Below are positions 1-11,400 of a DNA stretch of 64,000 nt, piece after piece. Origin of the DNA: Bathymodiolus brooksi (taxonomy: Eukaryota; Mollusca; Bivalvia; Mytilida; Modiolidae); the NCBI GenBank assembly GCA_963680875.1, contig OY804578.1:2294001-2358000 (forward strand), in the 5' to 3' direction. The translations under genes and the position numbers were made by a program. Every line of letters starts with the position of its first letter. The stretch's first letter is position 1. A model generated the notes under the pieces. That model did not search any database. It was not told the origin of the DNA and saw only the letters and a program-made list of their open reading frames with translations.

Positions 1-960
1 ATTGATATATAGATCTTTAGTTTTCTATGTAGTGTTTTGTATTGATATATAGATCTTTAGTTTTCTGTGTAGTGTTTTGTATTGATATATAGATTTTTAG
101 TTTTCTATGTAGTTTTTTGTATTGAGATATAGATCTTTAGTTTTCTATGTAGTGTTTTGTATTGATATATAGATCTTTAGTTTTCTGTGTAGTGTTTTGT
201 ATTGATATATAGATCTTTAGTTTTCTGTTTACTGTTTTGTATTGATATATAGATCTTTAGTTTTCTGTGTAGTGTTTTGTATTGATATATAGGTCTTTAG
301 TTTTCTGGGTAGTGTTTTGTATTGATATATAGATCTTTAGTTTTCTGTGTAGTGTTTTGTATTGATATATATATCTTTAGTTTTCTGTGTAGTGTTTTGT
401 ATTGATATATAGATCTTTAGTTCTCAGTGTAGTGTTTTGTATTGATATATAGATCTTTAGTTTTCTGTGTAGTGTTTTGTACTGATATATAGATCTTTAG
501 TTTTCTGTGCAGTGTTTTGTATTGATATATAGATCTTTAGTTTTCTGTGTAGTGTTTTGTATTGATATATAGGTCTTTAGTTTTCTGTGTAGTGTTTTGT
601 ATTGATATATAGATCTTTAGTTTTCTATGTAGTGTTTTGTACTGATATATAGATCTTTAGTTTTCTATGTAGTGTTTTGTATTGATAAATAGATCTTTAG
701 TTTTCTATGTAGTGTTTTGTATTGATATATAGATCTTTAGTTTTCTATGTAGTGTTTTGTATTGATATATATATCTTTAGTTTTCTGTGTAGTGTTTTGT
801 ATTGATATATAGATCTTTAGTTTTCTGTGTAGTGTTTTGTATTGATATATAGATCTTTAGTTTTCTGTGTAGTGTTTTGTACTGATATATAGATCTTTAG
901 TTTTCTGTGTAGTGTTTTGTATTGATATATAGATCTTTAGTTTTCTGTGTAGTGTTTTGT

Positions 961-2180
961 ACTGATATATAGATCTTTAGTTTTCTATGTAGTGTTTTGT
1001 ATTGATAAATAGATCTTTAGTTTTCTATGTAGTGTTTTGTATTGATATATAGATCTTTAGTTTTCTATGTAGTGTTTTGTATTGATATATATATCTTTAG
1101 TTTTCTGTGTAGTGGTTTGTATTGATATATAGATCTTTAGTTTTCTATGTAGTGTTTTGTATTCATATATAGATCTTTAGTTTTCTGTGTAGTGTTTTGT
1201 ATTGATATATAGATTTTTAGTTTTCTATGTAGTTTTTTGTATTGAGATATAGATCTTTAGTTTTCTATGTAGTGTTTTGTATTGATATATAGATCTTTAG
1301 TTTTCTGTGTAGTGTTTTGTATTGATATATAGATCTTTAGGTTTCTGTGTAGTGTTTGGTATTGATATATAGATCTTTAGTTCTCAGTGTAGTGTTTTGT
1401 ATTGATAAATAGATCTTTAGTTTTCTGTATAGTGTTTTGTATTGATATATAGATCTTTAGTTTTCTGTGTAGTGTTTTGTATTGATATATAGATCTTTAG
1501 TTTTCTGTGTAGTGTTTTGTATTGATATATAGATCTTTAGTTTTCTATGTAGTGTTTTGTATTGATATATATATCTTTAGTTTTCTGTGTAGTGTTTTGT
1601 ATTGATATATAGATCTTTAGTTTTCTATGTAGTGTTTTGTATTGATATATATATCTTTAGTTTTCTGTGTAGTGTTTTGTATTGATATATAGATCTTTAG
1701 TTTTCTGTGTAGTGTTTTGTACTGATATATAGATCTTTAGTTTTCTATGTAGTGTTTTGTATTGATAAATAGATCTTTAGTTTTCTATGTAGTGTTTTGT
1801 ATTGATATATAGATCTTTAGTTTTCTATGTAGTGTTTTGTATTGATATATATATCTTTAGTTTTCTGTGTAGTGTTTTGTATTGATATATAGATCTTTAG
1901 TTTTCTATGTAGTGTTTTGTATTGATATATAGATCTTTAGTTTTCTGTGTAGTGTTTTGTATTGATATATAGATTTTTAGTTTTCTATGTAGTTTTTTGT
2001 ATTGAGATATAGATCTTTAGTTTTCTATGTAGTGTTTTGTATTGATATATAGATCTTTAGTTTTCTGTGTAGTGTTTTGTATTGATATATAGATCTTTAG
2101 GTTTCTGTGTAGTGTTTGGTATTGATATATAGATCTTTAGTTCTCAGTGTAGTGTTTTGTATTGATAAATAGATCTTTAG
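961..2180. repeat. 760-bp higher-order duplication inside the 40-bp array (copies about 961-1420 and 1721-2180)
   Basis: The same ordered series of rare monomer variants recurs exactly 760 bp apart (19 monomers). Markers include an actgatatat start followed by an attgataaat monomer (961 and 1721), an attgagatat monomer (1241 and 2001), gtttctgtgt with gtttggt (about 1340 and 2100), and ttctcagtgt (1381 and 2141). Part of the series (the agttttttgt plus attgagatat pair) also occurs at 111-130, 1120 bp before the second occurrence. Identity was judged by eye, so the exact edges are approximate. Confidence 0.85.
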
Positions 2181-2740
2181 TTCTCAGTGTAGTGTTTTGT
2201 ATTGATATATAGATCTTTAGTTTTCTGTGTAGTGTTTTGTATTGATATATAGATCTTTGTTTTCTGTTTAGTGTTTTGTATTGATATATAGATCTTTAGT
2301 TTTCTGTGTAGTGTTTTTTATTGATATATAGATCTTTAGTTTTCTGTGTAGTGTTTTGTATTGATATATAGATCTTTAGTTTTCTGTGTAGTGTTTGTAC
2401 TGATATATAGATCTTTAGTTTTTAATGTAGTTTTTGTATTGATATATAGATCTTTAGTTTTCTGTGTAGTGTTTTGTATTGATATATAGATCTTTAGTTT
2501 TCTGTTTAATGTTTTGTATTGATATATAGATCTTTAGTTTTCTATGTAGTGTTTTGTATTGATAAATAGATCTTTAGTTTTCTATGTAGCATTTTGTATT
2601 GATATATAGATCTTGTGTTTTCTGTGTAGTGTTTTGTATTGATATATAGATCTTTAGTTTTCTATGTAGTGTTTTGTATTGATATATAAATCTTTCGTTT
2701 TCTATGTAGTGTTTTGTATTGATATATAGATCTTTAGTTT

Positions 2741-4515
2741 TCTGTTTAGTGCTTTGTATTGATATATAGATCTTTAATTTTCTGTGTAGTGTTTTGCATT
2801 GATATATAGATCTTTAGTTTTCTATGTAGTGTTTTGTATTGATATATAGATCTTTAGTTTTCTGTTTAGTGTTTTGTATTGATATATATATCTTTAATTT
2901 TCTGTGTAGTGTTTTGCATTGATATATAGATCTTTAGTTTTCTATGTAGTGTTTTTTATTGATATATAGATCTTTACTTTTCTATGTAGTGTTTTGTATT
3001 GATATATAGATCTTTAGTTTTCTGTGTAGTGTTTGTATTGATATATAGATCTTTGTTTTCTATGTGGTGTTTTGTATTGATATATAGATCTTTAGTTTTC
3101 TATGTAGTGTTTGTATTGATATATAGATCTTTAGTTTTCTGTTTAATGTTTTGTATTGATATATAGATCTTTAGTTTTCTGTGTAGTGTTTTGCATTGCT
3201 ATATAGATCTTTAGTTTTCTATGTAGTGTTTTGTATTGATATATAGATCTTTAGTTTTCTATGTAGTGTTTTGTATTGATATATAGATCTTTGTTTTCTA
3301 TGTGCTATTTTGTATTGATATATAGATCTTTAGTTTTCTGTGTAGTGTTTTGTATTAATATATAGATCTTTAGTTTTCTATGTAGTGTTTTGTATTGATA
3401 TATAGATCTTTAGTTTTCTGTGTAGTGTTTTGTATTGATATATAGATCTTTAGTTTTCTATGTAGTGTTTTGTATTGATATATAAATCTTTAGTTTTCTA
3501 TGTAGTGTTTTGTATTGATATATAGATTTTTAGTTTTCTGTGTAGTGTTTTGTATTGATATATAGATCTTTAGTTTTCTGTGTAGTGTTTTGTATTGATA
3601 TATAGATCTTTAGTTTTCTGTGTAGTGTTTTGTATTGATATAGGGGTCTTTAGTTTTCTGTGTAGTGTTTTGTATTGATATATAGATCTTTAGTTTTCTA
3701 TGTAGTGTTTTGTATTGATATATAGATCTTTAGTTTTCTATGTAGTGTTTTGTATTGATATATAGATCTTTAGTTTTCTGTTTAGTGCTTTGTATTGATA
3801 TATAGATCTTTAATTTTCTGTGTAGTGTTTTGCATTGATATATAGATCTTTAGTTTTCTATGTAGTGTTTTGTATTGATATATAGATCTTTAGTTTCTGT
3901 TTAGTGTTTTGTATTGATATATATATCTTTAATTTTCTGTGTAGTGTTTTGCATTGATATATAGATCTTTAGTTTTCTATGTAGTGTTTTTTATTGATAT
4001 ATAGATCTTTACTTTTCTATGTAGTGTTTTGTATTGATATATAGATCTTTAGTTTTCTATGTAGTGTTTTGTATTTATATATATATCTTTAGTTTTCTAT
4101 GTAGTGTTTTGTATTGATATATAGATCTTTAGTTTTCTATGTAGTGTTTTGTATTGATATATAGATCTTTAGTTTTCTGTGTAGTGTTTGTAATGATATA
4201 TAGATCTTTGTTTTCTATGTGGTGTTTTGTATTGATATATAGATCTTTAGTTTTCTATGTAGTGTTTGTATTGATATATAGATCTTTAGTTTTCTGTTTA
4301 ATGTTTTGTATTGATATATAGATCTTTAGTTTTCTGTGTAGTGTTTTGCATTGATATATAGATCTTTAGTTTTCTGTGTAGTGTTTTGTATTGATATATA
4401 GATCTTTAGTTTTCTATGTAGTGTTTTGTATTGATATATAGATCTTTGTTTTCTATGTGCTATTTTGTATTGATATATAGATCTTTAGTTTTCTGTGTAG
4501 TGTTTTGTATTAATA
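2741..4515. repeat. Higher-order duplication of about 1.04-1.16 kb in the 40-bp array (copies about 2741-3360 and 3777-4515)
   Basis: Rare variants repeat in the same order: gctttgtatt at 2751 and 3787 (offset 1036), a tctttaattt plus gttttgcatt pair, tctttacttt, tatgtggtgt at 3061 and 4216 (offset 1155), tgtgctattt at 3301 and 4456 (offset 1155), and tgtattaata near 3351 and 4506. The offset grows by 119 bp between these markers because the second copy holds about three additional monomers at about 4050-4180. This dates those extra monomers after the segment duplication, or their loss from the first copy. Confidence 0.82.
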
Positions 4516-5044
4516 TATAGATCTTTAGTTTTCTATGTAGTGTTTTGTATTGATATATAGACCTTTAGTTTTCTATGTAGTGTTTTGTATTGATATATAG
4601 ATCTTTAGTTTTCTGTGTAGTGTTTTGTATTGATATATAGATCTTTAGTTTTTTATGTAGTGTTTTGTATTGATATATAGATCTTTAGTTTTCTATGTGG
4701 TGTTTTGTATTGATATATAGATCTTTAGTTTTCTGTGTAGTGTTTTGTATTGATATATAGATCTTTAGTTTTCTGTGTAGAGTTTTGCATTGATATATAG
4801 ATCTTTAGTTTTCTGTGGAGTGTTTTGTATTGATATATATATCTTTAGTTTTCTGTTTAGTGTCTTGTAGATCATTGTTTGCCCTTTCATATTTTTTTCG
4901 TTTGACATTGCATTGTATATCCTTCGATTGACGGCCTCTGATTACCTCTTTTATTTTCATCAAATTTTCTTCCATACAGACAAAAGTCGTCACCCGCTTT
5001 CTTACCTCATGTCTTTATTGTTATATGTTGTTGAACATGTTCTC

Positions 5045-5100
5045 GCCCTGTAAATGATTGACATAATTGCCGCTGGACGTTAAGTAACCAACAATCAATA
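5045..5100 (+). mobile_element. Possible SINE 3'-tail relic
   Basis: The stretch holds ataattgccgctggacgtta followed by agtaaccaacaatcaata. From memory this resembles the 3' tails of tRNA-derived SINEs scattered in molluscan genomes, which end in a 'gacgttaa' block followed by a short repeat such as (aatc)n. Only the tail-like part is visible; no B box or central domain was found upstream, so this is either a strongly 5'-truncated copy or a chance resemblance. Confidence 0.4.
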
Positions 5101-5490
5101 CCACCATCGTGTAGGTGATGGCTAAGTATAATGACAGAAGATGTACTTCATTCTCTTTATCTTCAGGCAATATGTAAATCAATCTTATATGACAATTATG
5201 AAAGTGAAACCATCTGGTTGTTTTGTCTTAATAGGAAACTGACAAACACTATTGTAATTGAAGGAAATTATATCTAAATTGACACCGTCTACATTTGCGG
5301 TATTATTACAATCTAGATGATAATTAGTGATAAGATAAGAGCATCAGTCTAACATTGTTATTTCATATTTCTGTATTATCTCCTAAACTTTCTACACATT
5401 GATTTTTAGACGAAAATATAATATCAACAAAGATGTGGGGTACAAAAACAGAGATATCAAAGTTAGTTCGCACGAACGGGTTTCTTACGT

Positions 5491-5560
5491 CTCATCAGGT
5501 ACGCTCAAATTCGAAAGATTGGAAACCCAACTAACTTAGCAAATTTTGGTAGCTATAGAA
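5491..5560 (+). repeat. Solitary decayed relative of the 48-bp repeat, left of the 64-bp array
   Basis: Bases 5491-5529 read ctcatcaggtacgctcaaat then tcgaaagattggaaaccca. This matches the 48-bp monomer of 58199-60271 (catcaggtacactcaaagtc, then caaagattggaaa) with only a few substitutions. Weaker similarity continues to about 5550: the sequence after gattggaaa here (cccaactaacttagcaaatt) parallels the sequence that follows the last 48-bp copy after 60271 (gccaaataatttaataatat). Thus related sequence lies on both sides of the 52-kb array. The alignment is by eye; the first 36 bp are convincing and the extension less so. Confidence 0.75.
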
Positions 5561-5691
5561 CCAAAGGGTAGCCAAAGTTGGGTATGGTCAGTTTTGTATG
5601 AGGGAGGAGAACCTTAATTTTAACAATAATTAGATAAATTAGTAACAATAAATTTCATTGATAAATATATCTATTAAACAATGTCAGTACC

Positions 5692-8480
5692 GAAACACTG
5701 ACTACTGGGTGGATCATATCCTCGGTGACTCCACCAGCAGAGGTATATCTCCAGTGAATCACTGAATACTGGGCGGATGATATTCTCGGTGACTCCACCA
5801 GCAGAGGTATATCTCCAGTGAAACAATGACTACTGGGCGGATGATATCCTCGGTGACTCCACTAGCAGAGGTATATCTCCAGTTAAACAATGACTACTGG
5901 GCGGATGATATCCTCGGTGACTCCACCAGCAGAGGTTTATCTCCAGTGAAACACTGACTACTGGGTGGGTGATATCCTCGGTGACACCACCAGCAGAGGT
6001 ATATCTCCAGTGAAACACTGACTACTGGGCGAATGATATCCTCGGTTACTCCACCAGTAGAGGTATATCTCCAGTGAAACACTGACTACTGGGAGGATGA
6101 TATCCTCGGTGACTCCACCAGTAGAGGTATATCTCCAGTGAAACACTGACTACTGGGCGGATGATATCCTCGGTGACTCCACCAGCAGAGGTATATCTCC
6201 AGTGAAATACTGACTACTGGGCGGATGATATCCTCGGTGACCTCACCAGCAGAGGTATATCTCCAGTGAAACACTGACTACTGGGCGGATGATATTCTCG
6301 GGGACTCCACCAGTAGAGGTATATCTCCAGTGAAACACTGGCTACTGGGCGGATCCTCGGTGACTCCACCAGCGACGGATGATATCCTCGGTGACTCCAC
6401 CAGCAGAGGTATATCTCCAGTGAAACACTGACTACTGGGCGGATGATATCCTCGGTGACTCCACCAGCAGAGGTATATCTCCAGTGAAACACTGACTACT
6501 AGGCGGATCCTCGATGACTTCACCAGCGGAGGATGATATCCTCGGTGACTCCACCAGCAGAGGTATATCTCCAGTGAAACACTGAATACTGGGCGAATGA
6601 TATCCTTGGTGACTCCACCAGCAGAGGTATATCTCTAGTGAAACACTGACTACTGGGCGAATAGTATCCTCGGTGACTCCACCAGCAGAGGTATATCTCC
6701 AGTAAAACACTGCCTACTGGGCGGATCCTCGATGATTCCACCAGTGGCGGATGATATCCTCGGTGATTCCGCCAGCAGAAGTATATCTCCAGAGAAACAC
6801 TGACTACTGGGCGAATGATATCCTCGTTGACTCCACCAGCAGAGGTATATCTCTAGTGAAACACTAACTACTGGGCGGATGATATCCTCAGTGACTCCAC
6901 CAGCAGAGGTATATCTCCAGTTAAACACTGACTACTGGGCGGATGATATCCTCGGTGACTCCAACAGCAGAGGTATATCTCCAGTGAAACACTGACTACT
7001 GGGCGGATCCTCGATGACTCCACCAGCGGAGGATGATATCCTCGGTGACTTCACCAGCAGAGGTATATCTCCAGTGAAACACTGAATACTGGGCGGATGA
7101 TATCCTCGGTGACTCCACCAGCAGAGGTATATCTCCAGTGAAACATTGACTACTGGGCGGATGGTATCCTCGGTGACTCCACCAGCAGAGGTATATCTCC
7201 GTTGAAACACTGCATACTGGGCGGATCCTCGATGATTCCACCAGTGGCGGATGACATCCGCGTGACTCCGCCAGCAGAAGTATATCTCCAGTGAAACACT
7301 GACTACTGGGCGGATGATATCCTCGTTGACTCCACCAGCAGAGGTATATCTCCAGTGAAACACTAACTACTGGGCGGATGATATCCTCGGTGACTTCACC
7401 TGTAGAGGTATATCTCCAGTGAAACACTGACTACTGGGCGGATGATATCCTCGGTCACTCCACCAGTAGAGGTATATCTCCATTGAAACACTGACTACTG
7501 GGAGGATGATATCCTCGGTGACTCCACCAGCAGAGGTATATCTCCAGTGAAACACTGACTACTGGGCGGATGATATCCTCGGTGACTCCATCAGCAGAGG
7601 TATATCTCCAGTGAAACACTGACTACTGGGCGAATGTTATCCGCGATGACTCCACCAGCAGAGGTATATCTCCAGTTAAACACTGACTACTGGGTGGATG
7701 ATATCCTCGGTGACTCCACCAACAGAGTTATATCTCCAGTGAAACACTGACTACTGGGCGGATGATATCCTCTGTGACTCCACCAGCAGAGGTATATATC
7801 CAGTGAAATACTGACTACTGCGCGGATGATATCTCCGGTGACTCCACCAGCAGAGGTATGTCTCCAGTGAAACACTGACTACTGGGAGGATGATATCCTC
7901 GGTGACTCCACCAGTAGAGGTATATCTCCAGTGAAACACTGACTACTGGGCGGATGATATACTAAGTGACTCCACCAGCAGAGGTATATCTCCAGTGAAA
8001 TACTGATTACTGGGCGGATGATATCCTCGGTGACCCCACCAGCAGAGGTATATCTCCAGTGAAACACTGACTATTGGGCGAATGATATCTTCGGTGACTC
8101 CACCAGTAGAGGTATATCTCCAGTGAAACACTGACTACTGGTCGGATCCTCGATGACTCCACCAGCGGAGGATGATATCCTCGGTTACTCCACCAGCAGA
8201 GGTATATCTCCAGTGAAACACTGACTACTGGGAGGATGATATCCTCGGTGACTCCACCAGCAGAGGTATATCTCCAGTGAAACACTGACTACTGGGCGGA
8301 TGATATCCTCGGTGACTCCATCAGCAGAGGTATATCTCCAGTGAAACACTGACTACTGGGCGGATGATATCCGCGATTTCTCCACCAGCAGAGGTATATC
8401 TCCAGTTAAACACTGACTACTGGGTGGATGATATCTTCGGTGACTCCACTAACAGAGTTATATCACCAGTGAAACACTGA
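5692..8480. repeat. Diverged left edge of the 64-bp array
   Basis: Most units here are 64 bp and carry scattered private substitutions, for example ggatcatatcctc at about 5712, gatattctcgg at about 5780, and several isolated changes in the 7560-8480 stretch. I found no long segment here that recurs at a fixed offset with near identity, unlike the interior. The 90-bp class is already present (about 6345, 6510, 6720 and 7005), so the insertion that made it is old relative to the interior duplications. Confidence 0.65.
6502..6591. repeat. Example of the 90-bp monomer class B (26-bp internal duplication)
   Basis: This unit holds gcggatcctcgatgacttca then ccagcggaggatgatatcct. The class differs from the 64-bp monomer by 26 bp inserted after base 14. 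In the consensus of the class the inserted piece (tcctcgatgactccaccagc then ggagga) matches monomer bases 20-44 at 23 of 25 positions, so it is an internal duplication of the monomer, with the two copies separated by six bases. Its ends, tcctc and gagga, are complementary and could pair. The class recurs throughout the array, usually every few units. Confidence 0.85.
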
Positions 8481-11400
8481 CTACAGGGCGGATGATATCT
8501 CCGACGACTCCACCAGCAGAGGTATATCTCCAGTGAAACACTGACTACTGGGAGGATGATATCCTCGGTGACTCCACCAGCAGAGGTATATCTCCAGTGA
8601 AACACTGACTACTGGGCGGATCCTCGATGACTCCACCAGCGGAGGATGATATCCTCGGTTACTCCACCAGCAGAGGTATATCTCCAGTGAAACACTGAAT
8701 ACTGGGCGGATGATATCCGGGTGACTCCACCAGCAGAGGTATATCTCCAGTGAAATACTGACCACTGGGAAAATGGTATCCTTGGTGACTCCACCAGCAG
8801 AGGTATATCTCCAGTGAAACACTGCCTACTTGGCGGATCCTCGATGATTCCACCAGTGGCGGATGATATCCTCGGTGACTCCGCCAGCAGAAGTATATCT
8901 CCAGTGAAACACTGACTACTTGGCGGATGATATCCTCGTTGACTCCACCAGCAGAGGTATATCTCCAGTGAAACACTAACTACTGGGAGGATGATATCCT
9001 CGGTGACTCCACCAGCAGAGGTATATCTCCAGTGAAACACTGAATACTGGGCGGATGATATCCTCGGTGACTTCACCAGCAGAGGTATATCTCCAGTTAA
9101 ACACTGACTACTGGGCGGATGATATCCTCGGTGACTCCACCAGCAGAGGTATATCTCCAGTGAAACACTGACTACTGGGCGGATCCTCGATCACTCCACC
9201 AGCGGAGGATGATATCCTCGGTGACTCCACCAGCAGAGGTATATCTCCAGTGAAACACTGAATACTGGGCGGATGATATCCTTGGTGACTCCACCAGCAG
9301 AGGTATATCTCCAGTGAAACATTGACTACTGGGCGAATGATATCATCGGTGACTCCACCAGCAGAGGTATATCTCCATTGAAACACTGCCTACTGGGCGG
9401 ATCCTCGATGATTCCACCAGTGGCGAATGATATCCGCGGTGACTCCGCCAGCAGAAGTATATCTCCAGTGAAACACTGACTACTGGGCGGATGATATTCT
9501 CAATGACTCCACCAGCAGAGGTATATATCCAGTGAAACACTAACTACTGGGCGGATGATATCCTCAGTGACTCCACCTGCAGAGGTATATCTCCAGTGAA
9601 ACACTGACTACTGGGCGGATGATATCCTCGGTCACTCCACCAGTAGAGGTATATCTCCATTGAAACACTGACTACTGGAAGGATGATATCCTCGGTGACA
9701 CCACCAGCAGAGGTATATCTCCAGTGAAACACTGACTACTGGGCGGATGATATCCTCGGTGACTCCACCAGCAGAGGTATATCTCCAGTTAAACACTGAC
9801 TACTGGGCGGATGATATCCTCGGTGACTCCACCAGCAGATGTATATCTCCAATGAAACACTGACTACTGGGCGGATCCTCGATGACTCCACCAGCGGAGG
9901 ATGATATCCTCGGTAACTCCACCAGCAGAGGTATATCTCCAGTGAAACACTGACTACTGGGCGATGATATCCTCTGTGACTCCACCAGCAGAGGTATATA
10001 TCCAGTGAAACACTGACTACTGGGCGGATGATATCCCCGGTGACTCCAGCAGTAGAGGTATATCTCCAGTGAAACACTGACTACTGGGCGGATCCGCGGT
10101 GATTCCACCAGTGGCGGATGATATCCGCGGTGACTCCGCCAGCAGAGGTATATCTCCATTGAAACACTGACTACTGGGCGAATGATATCCTCGGTGACTC
10201 CACCAGCAGAGGTATATCTCCAGTGAAACACTGACTACTGGGCGGATGATATCCTCGGTGACTCCACCAGCAGAGTTATATCTCCAGTGAAACACTGACT
10301 ACTGGGCCGATGATATCCTCGGTGACTCCACCAGCAGATGTATATCTCCAGTGAAACACTGACTACTGGGCGGATGATATCCTCGGTGACTCCACCAGCA
10401 GAGGTATATCTCCAGTGAAACATTGACTACTGGGCGGATCCTCGATGACTCCACCAGCAGAGGATGATATCCTCGGTGACTCCACTAGCAGAGGTATATC
10501 TCCAGTGAAACACTGACTACTGGGTGGATGATATCCTCGGTGACTCCACCAGCAGAGGTATATCTCCAGTGAAACACTGACTACTGGGCGGATGATATCC
10601 TCGTTGACTCCACCAGCAGAGGTATATCTACAGTGAAACACTAATTACAGGGCGGATGATATCCTCGGTGACTCCACCTGCAGAGGTATATCTCCAGTGA
10701 AACATTGACTATTGGGCGGACGATATCCTCGGTCACTCCACCAGTAGAGGTATTTCTCCATTGAAACACTGACTACTGGGAGGATGATATCCTCGGTGAC
10801 TCCACCAGCAGAGGTATATCCCCAGTGAAACACTGACTACTGGGCGAATGATCCTCGGTGACTCCACCAGCAGAGGTATATCTCCAGTGAAACACTGACT
10901 ACTGGGCGGATGATATCCTCGGTGACTCCACCAGCAGAGGTATATCTCCAGTTAAACACTGACTACTGGGCGGATGATATCCTCGGTGACTCCACCAGCA
11001 GAGGTATATCTCCAGTGAAACACTGAATACTGGGCGGATGATATCCTCGGTGACTCCACCAGCAGAGGTATATCTCCAGTGAAACACTGACCATTGGGCG
11101 GATGGTATCCTCGGTGACTCCACCAGCAGAGGTATATCTCCAGTGAAACACTGCCTACTTGGCGGATCCTCGATGATTCCACCAGTGGCGGATGATATCC
11201 TCGGTGACTCCGCCAGCAGAAGTATATCTCCAGTGAAACACTGACTACTGGGCGGATGATATCCTCGTTGACTCCACCAGCAGAGGTATATCTCCAGTGA
11301 AACACTGACTACTGGGAGGATGATATCCTCGGTGACTCCACCAGCAGAGGTATATCTCCAGTGAAACACTGACTACTGGGCGGATCCTCGATGACTCCAC

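Larger units (their letters stand above)
1..4870. repeat. 40-bp AT-rich tandem array (about 121 copies), truncated by window start
   Basis: The monomer begins attgatatatagatctttag and continues with ttttctatgtagtgttttgt, 40 bp in all, about 23% G+C. Copies are in strict 40-bp register from base 1 to about 2255; after that small deletions (for example loss of 'ag' in ctttag, or one t from gttttgt) shift the phase. The commonest variation is a two-state site, ctgtgt versus ctatgt. Nearly every copy holds the six-base palindrome agatct. All copies are in one orientation. The last recognisable copy ends near 4870 at tgtcttgtag. The left end is beyond the window, so the true length is unknown. Stop codons are frequent and no open frame fits; I see it as a non-coding satellite or minisatellite. 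Confidence 0.97.
4871..5691. other. Single-copy island between the 40-bp and 64-bp arrays
   Basis: This stretch of about 820 bp is AT-rich and not tandemly repeated. No open frame of useful length, splice-bounded exon or RNA gene could be recognised. A 62-codon minus-strand frame at 4805-4993 starts inside unique sequence and ends in the 40-bp array, and looks accidental. The only recognisable parts are a SINE-tail-like stretch at about 5045-5100 and a decayed relative of the 48-bp repeat at about 5491-5560, both listed separately. The last bases before the array, around 5692, run cgaaacactg and already resemble the end of a 64-bp monomer. Confidence 0.85.

Noticed and set aside
4805..4993. 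62-codon minus-strand frame
   Set aside because: It runs from single-copy DNA into the 40-bp array, and nothing supports a real coding region.
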